DNA of 64,000 bases from Endomychus coccineus (GCA_958510875.1 OY294067.1:107478921-107542920), one strand, 5' to 3'. Counted from the stretch's first letter, positions 11,512 through 22,376 are shown. The notes: generated by a model from the sequence alone, not told the origin. A program made the numbers and translations.

Positions 11512-12386
11512 ACTGGGTGAGTCAGTTTTTTGTAGCCAAACTGCAACACGAGATAGAAAAAGTGTTTTCAAGAAGAAAAGTTCAATAAACATATGTCGTA
11601 GAAGGCTTCGTTTTCGAGATATAGGGTGTTGAAATTGAAAAAAAATTTTCGTTTTTTGCGAATATCTCCGGAACCGTTCATCGTACACAAAACAGCTTTT
11701 GTAATCTTTCTTCTACTCATAGTAAGCTATGTTCTGGGTAAAAAATTTTTTTTTACTTATAATTGGTGAAGATTTTGAAGGGGTAGTGGGTGTTTTTCTC
11801 CCCAACTTCTACGCCACTAAAAAAGACAATCATTAGAACCACCAATGTTTTTTACACAAAAAAGGTACTCTTGGTCATAAGCTCTAAAGTTGAACGTTTT
11901 CGAGAAAAATCAACTTTTATGTTGAAAAACATGGTCACTTCTTACTAATTAGACGAAATTTATTCAAACAAGTAGAACAAGTAACAAAATCTAAGGATTG
12001 ACCATGTTTTTAAACATAAAAGTTGATTTTTCTCGAAAACGGTCAATTTTAGAGCTTATGACCAGGAGTACCTTTTTTGTGTAGAAAACATTTGCGGTTC
12101 TGATGGTTGTCTCAAACCCGTTTTTTTTCAGTGGCGTAGAAGTTGGGGAGAAAAACACCCACTACCCCTTCAAAATCTTCACCAATTATGAGTAAAAAAG
12201 GAATTTTCATCACACAGAACATAGCTTACTATGAGTAGAAAATGCTTACAAAAGCTGTTTTCTGTACGATAAACGGTTCCGGAGATATTCGCAAAAAACG
12301 AATACTACCCTGTATCTCGAAAACGAAGCCTTTTACGACATCTATCTCCTGTTGCAGTTTGGCTACAAAAACCTGACTCACCCTGT
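11512..12386. mobile_element. 875-bp palindromic foldback element nested in the left arm
   Basis: The two halves are inverted copies of each other for more than 400 bp each, with a centre near 11960. The ends ACTGGGTGAGTCAG and CTGACTCACCCTGT match at all but one position. The other arm of the host element keeps the uninterrupted site near 13700 (AGAATATATAGGTAT on the complement), so the insertion boundaries are clear. There is no coding capacity, so it is a non-autonomous, MITE-like foldback element. The target duplication cannot be fixed because the site is a TA run. Confidence 0.85.
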
Positions 12387-12640
12387 ATAGGTATATAATA
12401 CAACATCACCTGAGCTTTTTCTAATTCAAGACGCGATAAAATGTTACTTCTGATGACCACGCCTACTAATATTATCAGATGAAAATTATTTTTAGAAAAC
12501 AATGATAAAAATATTGTGTATCTTATGATGTTTTTTTTTCTGTATTTTTCTATGTTTCAAGAGGATGTCCGATTTTTCAATCTAATAATTTCTAATCTAT
12601 AATTTTAATCGGCTGTTAAAAATTTTAACGTTATTAAAAC
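12387..12640 (+). repeat. Left TIR, inner part, of the H2A-bearing element
   Basis: Pairs with the inverse of about 13447-13700; both arms share ATCTTATGATG followed by a T run, and AATCGGCT near their inner ends. Confidence 0.85.
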
Positions 12641-12892
12641 TATCTAGCCGCAGTGATGGAATATTTGGCCGCCGAAGTTTTGGAATTACTCAATAACGCA
12701 GCCCGGGACAATAAAAAACAAGAATCATCCCCCGTCATTGTTTCAATGATGATGAAACAGATGAGATCTTTAGGTCCGCGATCACTGATTCAGAAGCTAG
12801 CAGCTGCAGCAGTTCGTCGATTACAACAAAAAGAAAAAGAAAATACCAATAATAGAGTCAAAAAATCATAGATTTAATGATAAACATAATAA
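12641..12892 (+). pseudogene. Histone H2A fragment, copy 1 (broken)
   Basis: It begins abruptly inside the H2A fold: [16 protein letters not shown] from 12641, the alpha2 helix of the histone fold, followed by NNAARDNKK. One A is missing in the lysine run near 12716, shifting the frame. H2A homology stops at the CCCCCGTCAT near 12741. The next roughly 85 bp are not H2A and not recognised. The unit ends with an AGAAAAAGAAAATACCAATAAT tail shared with copy 2. It retains the canonical NAARDNKK better than copy 2, so the two have decayed separately. No start codon or N-terminal tail is present. Confidence 0.85.
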
Positions 12893-12893
12893 C

Positions 12894-13121
12894 TATCTAG
12901 CCGCAGTGATGCAATATTTGACCGCCGAAGTTTTGGAATTAGCCGATAACGAAGCCCGGGACATTAAAAAAACAAGAATCATCCCCCGTCATCTGCAATT
13001 GTCCATCCGCAACGACGAAGAATTGAACAAGCTATTGTCAGGTGTGACAATCGCTCAAATCGGAGTCTTGCCTAACATTCAAGCAATATTGCTGCCCAAG
13101 AAAACCGAAAAGAAAGCATAA
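12894..13121 (+). pseudogene. Histone H2A C-terminal two-thirds, copy 2 (5'-truncated)
   Basis: The open frame runs from 12894 to the natural stop at 13119-13121. It covers H2A from the YLAAV helix through [42 protein letters not shown] and the C-terminus TEKKA. About 76 residues of the usual 124 are present and the N-terminal tail and alpha1 helix are missing. Several normally invariant residues are changed (for example AQGG to AQIG, and DNKK to DIKK). H2A pairs with H2B in the nucleosome; this fragment lacks the start and could not form a normal octamer. It is followed by an intact histone 3' stem-loop, so the captured copy came from genomic DNA or unprocessed replication-dependent message. 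Confidence 0.95.
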
Positions 13122-13148
13122 ATCAACTCGTACAACGAGAGTATCATC

Positions 13149-13164
13149 GGCCCTTCTCAGGGCC
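13149..13164 (+). promoter_or_regulatory. Histone mRNA 3' stem-loop
   Basis: GGCCCTTCTCAGGGCC: a 6-bp stem with a 4-base loop, 27 bases after the H2A stop. This is the canonical form bound by SLBP in replication-dependent histone mRNAs. A typical downstream purine-rich element is not obvious. Confidence 0.9.
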
Positions 13165-13446
13165 ACAAATAGTACTGAACGAAAATCCTCGAACCGACTG
13201 TCTATGTACCCTACAACATCCAGTACAACAAGCAGAAAAAGAAAATACCAATAATTGAGTCAAAAAATCATACATATAATAATAAATATAATAACTAATT
13301 ACGTATATAGTACTGTTTCTTTTTTAATGAGTAACCTATTTATATTTATTCATCTACCTGATCTCCAATTGAACTTTTATTATTACCTCATAGTTAATTT
13401 TTTTTTTGAATATTTAAATGTTAATTTGATGAGATTATTGAATTTA

Positions 13447-13805
13447 ATAACGTTGAAATTATTAAAAGCCGATTAAAATTATAGATTAGACATTATTAGA
13501 TCGGAAAATCGGACATTCTCTTAAAACAGAAGAATACAGAAAAAAAACATCATAAGATACACAATATTTTTACCTGTCATTGTTTTATAAAAATACTTTT
13601 CAACTCATAATATTGGTAGGCGTGGTCCACATCATCAGAATTAAATTTTTGTCGCGTCTTGAATTAGAAAAAGCGCAGGTGATGTTGTATTATATACCTA
13701 TATATTCTATAATAATATGTGTAGTAAAAAAAAAAGTCACTATGTCACAAGTGGACCTAAAATAAATAATGTATATGTTTTCTCACATAAATATGCAACA
13801 AGAGC
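13447..13805 (-). repeat. Right TIR, inner part, of the H2A-bearing element
   Basis: Inverse of 12387-12640 plus 11413-11511, with the pre-insertion site of the 875-bp palindrome intact near 13700. The span 13308-13446 before it is AT-rich spacer. Confidence 0.85.
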
Positions 13806-14197
13806 CATATCTATACTCGAAGAACAATATTATAGTGATAAAATGGTATTATAATACAATAAAGGTGGGAAATTTGCGCGCGCATGTATATATGCCGTAA
13901 ATGGCCAAGAAATGGGCTGATCTTATAAAACAAGTTATACCACGTCAAACTGTATAAAATAACCTTCAATTTGAGCCCAAAAAGAGTACTGTGCGATTTG
14001 TTTGCCGTAATGGGGCATCTTCAAAATTTGGGCCAAATCTCCCAAATTTGAATTTTTATCAAAACTATTGGATATTTCAACTTCATTTTTGGATCACTCA
14101 TTACGGTCACCATGATCTACTTTGACACCAAATTTCATTCAATTTGGTGAAGATTTGATCAAAATAGCCCAATTTTAATTTTTACCCCGAGAAACGG

Positions 14198-14198
<1 letters not shown>
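13806..14198. other. Unassigned spacer before the first PLE
   Basis: No coding sequence. It ends in a short hairpin CCCCGAGAAACGGGG just before the TA tract. Confidence 0.4.

Positions 14199-14242
<44 letters not shown>
14199..14242. repeat. (TA)n tract at the PLE 3' end
   Basis: TA dinucleotide abutting the PLE terminus. Confidence 0.9.
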
Positions 14243-14244
<2 letters not shown>

Positions 14245-14337
14245 TTTTGTTGATATTCTTGAACCATTTGTAATATTTGTATGTTTTCTTGGTATATTGG
14301 TTCGTATATATACTGATAATGAAATAAAAATTCTGTT

Positions 14338-14377
14338 TTGACGTTTCGACAACGTTTATTGCCTTTATCAAAAATTG
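14338..14377 (-). ncRNA. Hammerhead-like motif in PLE copy 1
   Basis: On the minus strand TTGATAA (14365-14371) is followed by a GGCAA/TTGTC hairpin and then GAAACGTC. The layout is that of a hammerhead core, but C3 and G8 of the usual CTGANGA are replaced by T and A. Confidence 0.45.
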
Positions 14378-14788
14378 TTAATTGAATTAGTGTTTCCATG
14401 TAATTTAGAAAAGAATAGATGATTTTGATTAATGAAATGCGTCTGCAGCCGACTTGTGTTTTAAGATCCAATTAAAACTGCAGAAAACATTGGATCGGTT
14501 GTGAGTGAAAGAGTAATGTATGGCTAACTACAATTTGAAATAGATTGAATTTGATTAAATACAAGACATTCCAATATTGTACAATTATAAATATCTATGA
14601 ATTATTGAATGAATTAGTTACTCTATGATAAGTATTTCTATCATAACTATTCAAGTTTAAGATAATTCTATGGAATTTAACCTCAAAATTGTTACTCTAT
14701 AGTGTCATAGTTAAATAATACTTCATCTTTTTTAGGTTGAATTTTAAATAGACAATGGAAAGTGGTACTTCAAATTAATAAAATTTTG

Positions 14789-16653
14789 TTAAGTTTGAAT
14801 TAGATTATTGTACAGTTTCGAAAGATTGGAATCTATTTTGTCATTTACACAATTGTTCTTTTTAATTTGAATAGATTCTAATATCAAACGTTTGTTGTCG
14901 TTTGTTTCAATATTTAAAATTTTTGTATTGTTGTAGTCGAAAGTATGGTTAGTGTCTTTCACTTGTTTATTGAGCGCAGTTGATGAATTTTTGGTATATT
15001 TGTGGCCATTTAATCTTTTTTCGAGGTATTGTGAAGATTGGCCAATATATACCTTTTCGCAATCTTTGCAAGGGATGGAATAAACAGTATGGGTTATTTT
15101 TTTGAAAGGTACGCTGCTTTTTAATTTTGTAAAGAGACTTTTCTGATTTAAATAACTCTTATGACATATATGTAGGTCATAAGGTTTCACTATATTACAA
15201 ATTTTCTCTGAAAGTCCACTGATATATGGTAGTGATATGTAATGCCTATCATTAGTTTTCTCATTATTGGTATTGATTCCACCAAATGAGTTATAAAATT
15301 TATGAATTTTGTCTTTAGTTATCGAATTTACTAAATCAATGGGATAACCATTTCTTATTAAAGTTTCTTTTGTTTTTGTAATAGATATAGTTCTCAGTTC
15401 AGGAGAACTTAGTCGAATAGCTCTATCTATTAGATTTATAATAACATTTTTCTTATATTTTTTAGGTATATTAGAATTGAAATTAGTATACCTTCCTGAC
15501 CAAGTAGGTTTGGTATACCATTTTGTTAGAATTTTGTTATCATTTGATTTTCTTACTAAAGTTAAATCTAAAAAATTTATTTCGTTATGATTTTCAAATT
15601 CAATCGTAAATTGTAACTTATGGTGAAAGGAATTGAAAGAATTCAAAAATTCATTACATTTGTTTTCAGGGATTGCAGCAATACAATCATCAACATATCT
15701 TTTGAAGAAGGCTATATTATAATTTAGTTGAGATACTACTTTTTCTTCAAGGAATTCCATTACTATTTGGGCTATGATACTTGATATTGGAGAGCCCATT
15801 GCACAACCATCTAATTGTTTATAACAATCATCTTTATATTGTAAAAAATTAGCGGTGAATGTATATTCTATAGCTGTTAAGAACTCATTCATAGGTAAAT
15901 TTGTATATAGTTTTATTTCATCCCATTTATTTTGAATTATTTGTTTAGCTAATTCTAAAGGGATATTTGTATATAAAGATGTGACATCTAGTGATACTAA
16001 GATATAGTTTTTAGGTATTGTAATTTTGTTAATGAATTCCTTGAAATCCCAAGAATCTTTGATGTAAAACTCATTTTTGTAAGCTATGTTTTTTAGTATG
16101 TTGGATAAGTATTTAGCCATTTCATAAAAAGGTGATTGAATGCTGCATACTACAGGTCGCATCGGTATATTAGGTTTATGAATTTTGGGTAAACCATATA
16201 TTTTTGGAGGATGAGCATTATGTATCGTTAATTGTCTATGAATGTATTTTGAAATATATTTCTTTTCAAACCATTTTTTTACTAAGTTATTATTTTTAGT
16301 TTGGTAAATATTAGTTGGGTTGTTATTTAGTTTCTTATATACTTCAGGATCATTCAACATTGTAGACATTTTATCCTCATATTCATTTGTGTCCATGATA
16401 ACAGTTTTATTACCTTTATCTGCTTTTAAGATAGTAATTTGTGGGTTAGATTTGATGAATTGTTTGGTTTCTTTGAAATTTTTGATTGATTTGTTATTTT
16501 TATTATTAAATTTATTATTTTTAACTGTTTGTTTGAAATTAGTTATTGTGTTTATACATTTTGATCTTATCTCATTTGCTATTTGAGTAGGTTTTTTAGC
16601 AATTTCAGTTTCAAGTGAAGAAATTATGTTATTGATAGGTATTTGTCTTTCGT

Positions 16654-16654
<1 letters not shown>
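14789..16654 (-). CDS. Penelope-type reverse transcriptase with GIY-YIG endonuclease
   Basis: Intact frame of about 620 residues after discarding the part upstream of 16654, which translates the terminal repeat and TA tract (the frame stays open to 16780). It has the PLE N-terminal motif [12 protein letters not shown], then GLPKIHKP and [18 protein letters not shown]. The RT catalytic blocks are [22 protein letters not shown] and [12 protein letters not shown]. The C-terminus is a GIY-YIG nuclease ([29 protein letters not shown], with a downstream Glu in LILESIQI). The enzyme copies element RNA at a nick made by the nuclease. No stop or frameshift is seen, but the true start is probably lost by 5' truncation, so activity is uncertain. 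Confidence 0.93.

Positions 16655-16680
<26 letters not shown>
16654..16680. repeat. (TA)n tract
   Basis: Microsatellite at the PLE 5' side. Confidence 0.85.
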
Positions 16681-16684
<4 letters not shown>

Positions 16685-16812
16685 ATGTTTTCTTGGTATA
16701 TTGGTTCGTATATATACTGATAATGAAATAAAAATTATTATCAGTATATATACGATCCAATATACCAAGAAAACATACAAATATTACAAATGGTTCAAGA
16801 ATATCAACAAAA

Positions 16813-16816
<4 letters not shown>
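16680..16816. repeat. Inverted pair of PLE terminal sequence
   Basis: 16680-16735 and 16736-16816 are inverted copies of the PLE end (GTATGTTTTCTTGGTATATTG and its complement) and meet head to head without spacer. Confidence 0.85.
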
Positions 16817-16860
<44 letters not shown>

Positions 16861-16865
16861 CGAAA

Positions 16866-16957
<92 letters not shown>
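16814..16957. repeat. (TA)n tracts flanking a GTCTTTCGTT remnant
   Basis: Two TA runs (16814-16859 and 16869-16957) are separated by a few bases that repeat, inverted, the bases at 16645-16654. The satellite array starts directly after. Confidence 0.9.
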
Positions 16958-16958
<1 letters not shown>

Positions 16959-17050
16959 CTTAAGAGATATAGAATTAAATTTTCTGAATTATGAAGATAA
17001 CTTAGATAATTTAACATAGGATTATAAAGATGAATAAACGTAAAAGATTG

Positions 17051-17123
17051 AACCATAGGCGGGATTCGAACCCATATTTCTGGATTTCTAGTCCAGGGTG
17101 TTTACCAATTACACCACTTCGGT
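17051..17123 (-). tRNA. tRNA-like gene, anticodon AGA, unit 1
   Basis: It folds as a 73-nt class I cloverleaf: a 7-bp acceptor with one A-A mismatch, a 4-bp D stem, a 5-bp anticodon stem CTGGA/TCCAG with loop CTAGAAA, a 4-nt variable region, a 5-bp T stem with TTCGAAT, and no encoded CCA. Conserved T8, A14, GG in the D loop, T33 and TTC are all present. In this unit the first T-stem pair is lost (G to A). Anticodon AGA would be serine, but there is no long variable arm. Confidence 0.65.
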
Positions 17124-17523
17124 CCTGTTAGATTTTTATATTTTTGTAAATATAAACCTCTGAAAGGATAGTAGATCATTGATGAACACAATGCGATTCG
17201 ATGCCCTACCATAGATCAACTATTCACGCACATTCATCTGAAGTTCAGTCGTTTTTTGAAGTAAGGATTGTAGGTTAGTACTGCTATGGTTGGCAGTTAC
17301 TTGACAGTTCTTATTCAAATGACAGCATCCCGGTTCTTATATATTTCAATAGAACTGACTGAGAATTGTTCTGGTTAATTATAAACAAGTTTAAAGTTTA
17401 TTTGCCTAATTGGCCACTATCGTGTATGTAACTTAAGAGATATAGAATTAAATTTTCTGAATTATGAAGATAACTTAGATAATTTAACATAGGATTATAA
17501 AGATGAATAAACGTAAAAGATTG

Positions 17524-17596
17524 AACCATAGGCGGGATTCGAACCCACATTTCTGGATTTCTAGTCCAGGGTGTTTACCAATTACACCACTTCGGT
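17524..17596 (-). tRNA. tRNA-like gene, anticodon AGA, unit 2
   Basis: Consensus form with the G-C pair at the start of the T stem intact; TTTT follows in the sense direction within 10 bases. Confidence 0.7.
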
Positions 17597-17996
17597 CCTG
17601 TTAGATTTTTATATTTTTGTAAATATAAACCTCTGAAAGGATAGTAGATCATTGATGAACACAATGCGATTCGATGCCCTACCGTAGATCAACTATTCAC
17701 GCACATTCATCTGAAGTTCAGTCGTTTTTTGAAGTAAGGATTGTAGGTTAGTACTGCTATGGTTGGCAGTTACTTGACAGTTCTTATTCAAATGACAGCA
17801 TCCCGGTTCTTATATATTTCAATAGAACTGACTGAGAATTGTTCTGGTTAATTATAAACAAGTTTAAAGTTTCTTTGCCTAATTGGCCACTATCGTGTAT
17901 GTAACTTAAGAGATATAGAATTAAATTTTCTGAATTATGAAGATAACTTAGATAATTTAACGTAGGATTATAAAGATGAATAAACCTAAAAGATTG

Positions 17997-18069
17997 AACC
18001 ATAGGCGGGATTCGAACCCACATTTCTGGATTTCTAGTCCAGGGTGTTTACCAATTACACCACTTCGGT
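17997..18069 (-). tRNA. tRNA-like gene, anticodon AGA, unit 3
   Basis: Consensus gene. The 3' flank is CAATCTTTTAGG instead of CAATCTTTTACG. It is the last minus unit before the head-to-head junction. Confidence 0.7.
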
Positions 18070-18368
18070 CCTGTTAGATTTTTATATTTTTGTAAATATA
18101 AACCTCTGAAAGGATAGTAGATCATTGATGAACACAATGCGATTCGATGCCCTACCATAGATCAACTATTCACGCACATTCATCTGAAGTTCAGTCGTTT
18201 TTTGAAGTAAGGATTGTAGGTTAGTACTGCTATGGTTGGCAGTTACTTGACAGTTCTTATTCAAATGAATAGTTGATCTATGGTAGGGCATCGAATCGCA
18301 TTGTGTTCATCAATGATCTACTATCCTTTCAGAGGTTTATATTTACAAAAATATAAAAATCTAACAGG

Positions 18369-18441
18369 ACCGAAGTGGTGTAATTGGTAAACACCCTGGA
18401 CTAGAAATCCAGAAATGTGGGTTCGAATCCCGCCTATGGTT
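18369..18441 (+). tRNA. tRNA-like gene, anticodon AGA, unit 4
   Basis: Consensus gene and first of the plus block; shares its upstream spacer, mirrored, with unit 3. Confidence 0.7.
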
Positions 18442-18841
18442 CAATCTTTTACGTTTATTCATCTTTATAATCCTATGTTAAATTATCTAAGTTATCTTCA
18501 TAATTCAGAAAATTTAATTCTATATCTCTTAAGTTACATACACGATAGTGGCCAATTAGGGAAAGAAACTTTAAACTTGTTTATAATTAACCAGAACAAT
18601 TCTCAGTCAGTTCTATTGAAATATATAAGAACCGGGATGCTGTCATTTGAATAAGAACTGTCAAGTAACTGCCAACCATAGCAGTACTAACCTACAATCC
18701 TTACTTCAAAAAACGACTGAACTTCAGATGAATGTGCTTGAATAGTTGATCTATGGTAGGGCATCGAATCGCATTGTGTTCATCAATGATCTACTATCCT
18801 TTCAGAGGTTTATATTTACAAAAATATAAAAATCTAACAGG

Positions 18842-18914
18842 ACCGAAGTGGTGTAATTGGTAAACACCCTGGACTAGAAATCCAGAAATGTGGGTTCGAA
18901 TCCCGCCTATGGTT
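18842..18914 (+). tRNA. tRNA-like gene, anticodon AGA, unit 5
   Basis: Identical to unit 4 over the gene, spaced exactly 473 bp. Confidence 0.7.
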
Positions 18915-19314
18915 CAATCTTTTACGTTTATTCATCTTTATAATCCTATGTTAAATTATCTAAGTTATCTTCATAATTCAGAAAATTTAATTCTATATCT
19001 CTTAAGTTACATACACGATAGTGGCCAATTAGGCAAAGAAACTTTAAACTTGTTTATAATTAACCAGAACAATTCTCAGTCAGTTCTATTGAAATATATA
19101 AGAACCGGGATGCTGTCATTTGAATAAGAACTGTCAAGTAACTGCCAACCATAGCAGTACTAACCTACAATCCTTACTTCAAAAAACGACTGAACTTCAG
19201 ATGAATGTGCGTGAATAGTTGATCTATGGTAGGGCATCGAATCGCATTGTGTTCATCAATGATCTACTATCCTTTCAGAGGTTTATATTTACAAAAATAT
19301 AAAAATCTAACAGG

Positions 19315-19387
19315 ACCGAAGTGGTGTAATTGGTAAACACCCTAGACTAGAAATCCAGAAATGTGGGTTCGAATCCCGCCTATGGTT
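19315..19387 (+). tRNA. tRNA-like gene, anticodon AGA, unit 6
   Basis: One G to A change in the 5' strand of the anticodon stem (CTAGA for CTGGA) turns one stem pair into A-C. Confidence 0.6.
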
Positions 19388-19787
19388 CAATCTTTTACGT
19401 TTATTCATCTTTATAATCCTATGTTAAATTATCCAAGTTATCTTCATAATTCAGAAAATTTAATTCTATATCTCTTAAGTTACATACACGATAGTGGCCA
19501 ATTAGGCAAAGAAACTTTAAACTTGTTTATAATTAACCAGAACAATTCTCAGTCAGTTCTATTGAAATATATAAGAACCGGGATGCTGTCATTTGAATAA
19601 GAACTGTCAAGTAACTGCCAACCATAGCAGTACTAACCTACAATCCCTACTTCAAAAAACGACTGAACTTCAGATGAATGTGCGTGAATAGTTGATCTAT
19701 GGTAGGGCATCGAATCGCATTGTGTTCATCAATGATCTACTATCCTTTCAGAGGTTTATATTTACAAAAATATAAAAATCTAACAGG

Positions 19788-19860
19788 ACCGAAGTGGTGT
19801 AATTGGTTAACACCCTGGACTAGAAATCCAGAAATGTGGGTTCGAATCCCGCCTATGGTT
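19788..19860 (+). tRNA. tRNA-like gene, anticodon AGA, unit 7
   Basis: The D arm reads GGTTAACACC instead of GGTAAACACC, a D-loop difference shared only with unit 8, which faces it across the TA tract. Confidence 0.68.
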
Positions 19861-19995
19861 CAATCTTTTACGTTTATTCATCTTTATAATCCTATGTTAA
19901 ATTATCTAAGTTATCTTCATAATTCAGAAAATTTAATTCTATATCTCTTAAGTTACATACACGATAGTGGCCAATTAGGCAAAGAAACTTTAAAC

Positions 19996-19996
19996 T

Positions 19997-20024
<28 letters not shown>
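19996..20024. repeat. (TA)n at an array inversion point
   Basis: Short TA run exactly where the array flips from plus to minus. Confidence 0.9.
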
Positions 20025-20027
<3 letters not shown>

Positions 20028-20165
20028 AAGTTTTAAAGTTTCTTTGCCTAATTGGCCACTATCGTGTATGTAACTTAAGAGATATAGAATTAAATTTTCT
20101 GAATTATGAAGATAACTTAGTTAATTTAACATAGGATTATAAAGATGAATAAACGTAAAAGACCG

Positions 20166-20238
20166 AACCATAGGCGGGATTCGAACCCACATTTCTGGAT
20201 TTCTAGTCCAGGGTGTTAACCAATTACACCACTTCGGT
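20166..20238 (-). tRNA. tRNA-like gene, anticodon AGA, unit 8
   Basis: Mirror of unit 7 with the same GGTTAACACC D arm, implying the two flanks of the junction came from one unit by inversion-duplication. Confidence 0.68.
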
Positions 20239-20639
20239 CCTGTTAGATTTTTATATTTTTGTAAATATAAACCTCTGAAAGGATAGTAGATCATTGATGA
20301 ACACAATGCGATTCGATGCCCTACCATAGATCAACTATTCACGCACATTCATCTGAAGTTCAGTCGTTTTTTGAAGTAAGGATTGTAGGTTAGTACTGCC
20401 ATGGTTGGCAGTTACTTGACAGTTCTTATTCAAATGACAGCATCCCGGTTCTTATATATTTCAATAGAACTGACTGAGAATTGTTCTGGTTAATTATAAA
20501 CAAGTTTTAAAGTTTCTTTGCCTAATTGGCCACTATCGTGTATGTAACTTAAGAGATATAGAATTAAATTTTCTGAATTATGAAGATAACTTAGTTAATT
20601 TAACATAGGATTATAAAGATGAATAAACGTAAAAGACCG

Positions 20640-20712
20640 AACCATAGGCGGGATTCGAACCCACATTTCTGGATTTCTAGTCCAGGGTGTTTACCAATTA
20701 CACCACTTCGGT
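20640..20712 (-). tRNA. tRNA-like gene, anticodon AGA, unit 9
   Basis: Consensus gene body. The 3' flank has CGGTCTTTTACG like unit 8, and the 5' flank has CTAATAGG instead of CTAACAGG. Confidence 0.68.
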
Positions 20713-21112
20713 CCTATTAGATTTTTATATTTTTGTAAATATAAACCTTTGAAAGGATAGTAGATCATTGATGAACACAATGCGATTCGATGCCCTACCA
20801 TAGATCAACTATTCACGCACATTCATCTAAAGTTCAGTCGTTTTTTGAAGTAAGGATTGTAGGTTAGTACTGCTATGGTTGGCAGTTACTTGACAGTTCT
20901 TATTCAAATGACAGCATCCTGGTTCTTATATATTTCAATAGAACTGACTGAGAGTTGTTCTGGTTAATTATAAACAAGTTTAAAGTTTCTTTGCCTAATT
21001 GGCCACTATCGTGTATGTAACTTAAGAGATATAGAATTAAATTTTCTGAATTATGAAGATAACTTAGATAATTTAACATAGGATTATAAAGATGAATAAA
21101 CGTAAAAGATTG

Positions 21113-21185
21113 AACCATAGGCGGGATTCGAACCCACATTTCTGGATTTCTAGTCCAGGGTGTTTACCAATTACACCACTTCGGT
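21113..21185 (-). tRNA. tRNA-like gene, anticodon AGA, unit 10
   Basis: Consensus gene with the AATAGG upstream variant shared by units 9-13. Confidence 0.7.
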
Positions 21186-21585
21186 CCTATTAGATTTTTA
21201 TATTTTTGTAAATATAAACCTCTGAAAGGATAGTAGATCATTGATGAACACAATGCGATTCGATGCCCTACCATAGATCAACTATTCACGCACATTCATC
21301 TAAAGTTCAGTCGTTTTTTGAAGTAAGGATTGTAGGTTAGTACTGCTATGGTTGGCAGTTACTTGACAGTTCTTATTCAAAGGACAGCATCCTGGTTCTT
21401 ATATATTTCAATAGAACTGACTGAGAATTGTTCTGGTTAATTATAAACAAGTTTAAAGTTTCTTTGACTAATTGGCCACTATTGTGTATGTAACTTAAGA
21501 GATATAGAATTAAATTTTCTGAATTATGAAGATAACTTAGATAATTTAACATAGGATTATAAAGATGAATAAACGTAAAAGATTG

Positions 21586-21658
21586 AACCATAGGCGGGAT
21601 TCGAACCCACATTTCTGGATTTCTAGTCCAGGGTGTTTACCAATTACACCACTTCGGT
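21586..21658 (-). tRNA. tRNA-like gene, anticodon AGA, unit 11
   Basis: Consensus gene. Its upstream spacer is cut off 9 bases away at the junction near 21667, so it lacks the usual upstream AT-rich region. Confidence 0.65.
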
Positions 21659-21830
21659 CCTATTAGATAGCAGTACTAACCTACAATCCTTACTTCAAAA
21701 AACGACTGAACTTTAGATGAATGTGCGTGAATAGTTGATCTATGGTAGGGCATCGAATCGCATTGTGTTCATCAATGATCTACTATCCTTTCAGAGGTTT
21801 ATATTTACAAAAATATAAAAATCTAATAGG

Positions 21831-21903
21831 ACCGAAGTGGTGTAATTGGTAAACACCCTGGACTAGAAATCCAGAAATGTGGGTTCGAATCCCGCCTATG
21901 GTT
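21831..21903 (+). tRNA. tRNA-like gene, anticodon AGA, unit 12
   Basis: Consensus gene, full upstream and downstream spacer. Confidence 0.7.
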
Positions 21904-22303
21904 CAATCTTTTACGTTTATTCATCTTTATAATCCTATGTTAAATTATCTAAGTTATCTTCATAATTCAGAAAATTTAATTCTATATCTCTTAAGTTACA
22001 TACACGATAGTGGCCAATTAGGCAAAGAAACTTTAAACTTGTTTATAATTAACCAGAACAATTCTCAGTCAGTTCTATTGAAATATATAAGAACCAGGAT
22101 GCTGTCATTCGAATAAGAACTGTCAAGTAACTGCCAACCATAGCAGTACTAACCTACAATCCTTACTTCAAAAAACGACTGAACTTTAGATGAATGTGCG
22201 TGAATAGTTGATCTATGGTAGGGCATCGAATCGCATTGTGTTCATCAATGATCTACTATCCTTTCAGAGGTTTATATTTACAAAAATATAAAAATCTAAT
22301 AGG

Positions 22304-22376
22304 ACCGAAGTGGGGTAATTGGTAAACACCCTGGACTAGAAATCCAGAAATATGGGTTCGAATCCCGCCTATGGTT
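22304..22376 (+). tRNA. tRNA-like gene, anticodon AGA, unit 13
   Basis: Two changes: T to G in the D stem (GGGT for GTGT) and G to A at the first T-stem base. The spacer after it is interrupted by PLE copy 2. Confidence 0.55.

Larger units (their letters stand above)
12641..13307 (+). repeat. Direct duplication of the H2A unit
   Basis: Units 12641-12892 and 12894-13307 share both their first about 100 bp (H2A) and their last about 60 bp (AGAAAAAGAAAATACCAATAA through AACATAATAACTA-like ends). The middles differ, with copy 2 longer. Confidence 0.8.
14243..16735 (-). mobile_element. Penelope-like element, 5'-truncated, copy 1
   Basis: The minus-strand element contains one long RT/endonuclease frame, a roughly 550-bp 3' region with a hammerhead-like motif, and a 3' end that abuts (TA)n. 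At its 5' side, 16680-16735 repeats part of its own 3' end in the same direction. At 16736-16816 another piece of that end appears in inverted orientation. This is the kind of terminal rearrangement known for Penelope elements. Confidence 0.9.

Noticed and set aside
16784..17056. Open frames rich in IYIYIY
   Set aside because: Translations of (TA)n microsatellites.
17784..22116. Repeated 79-codon open frames starting [12 protein letters not shown], one per satellite unit
   Set aside because: They start inside the tRNA-like gene's T arm and run through the spacer; conservation follows the whole 473-bp unit. No protein features.
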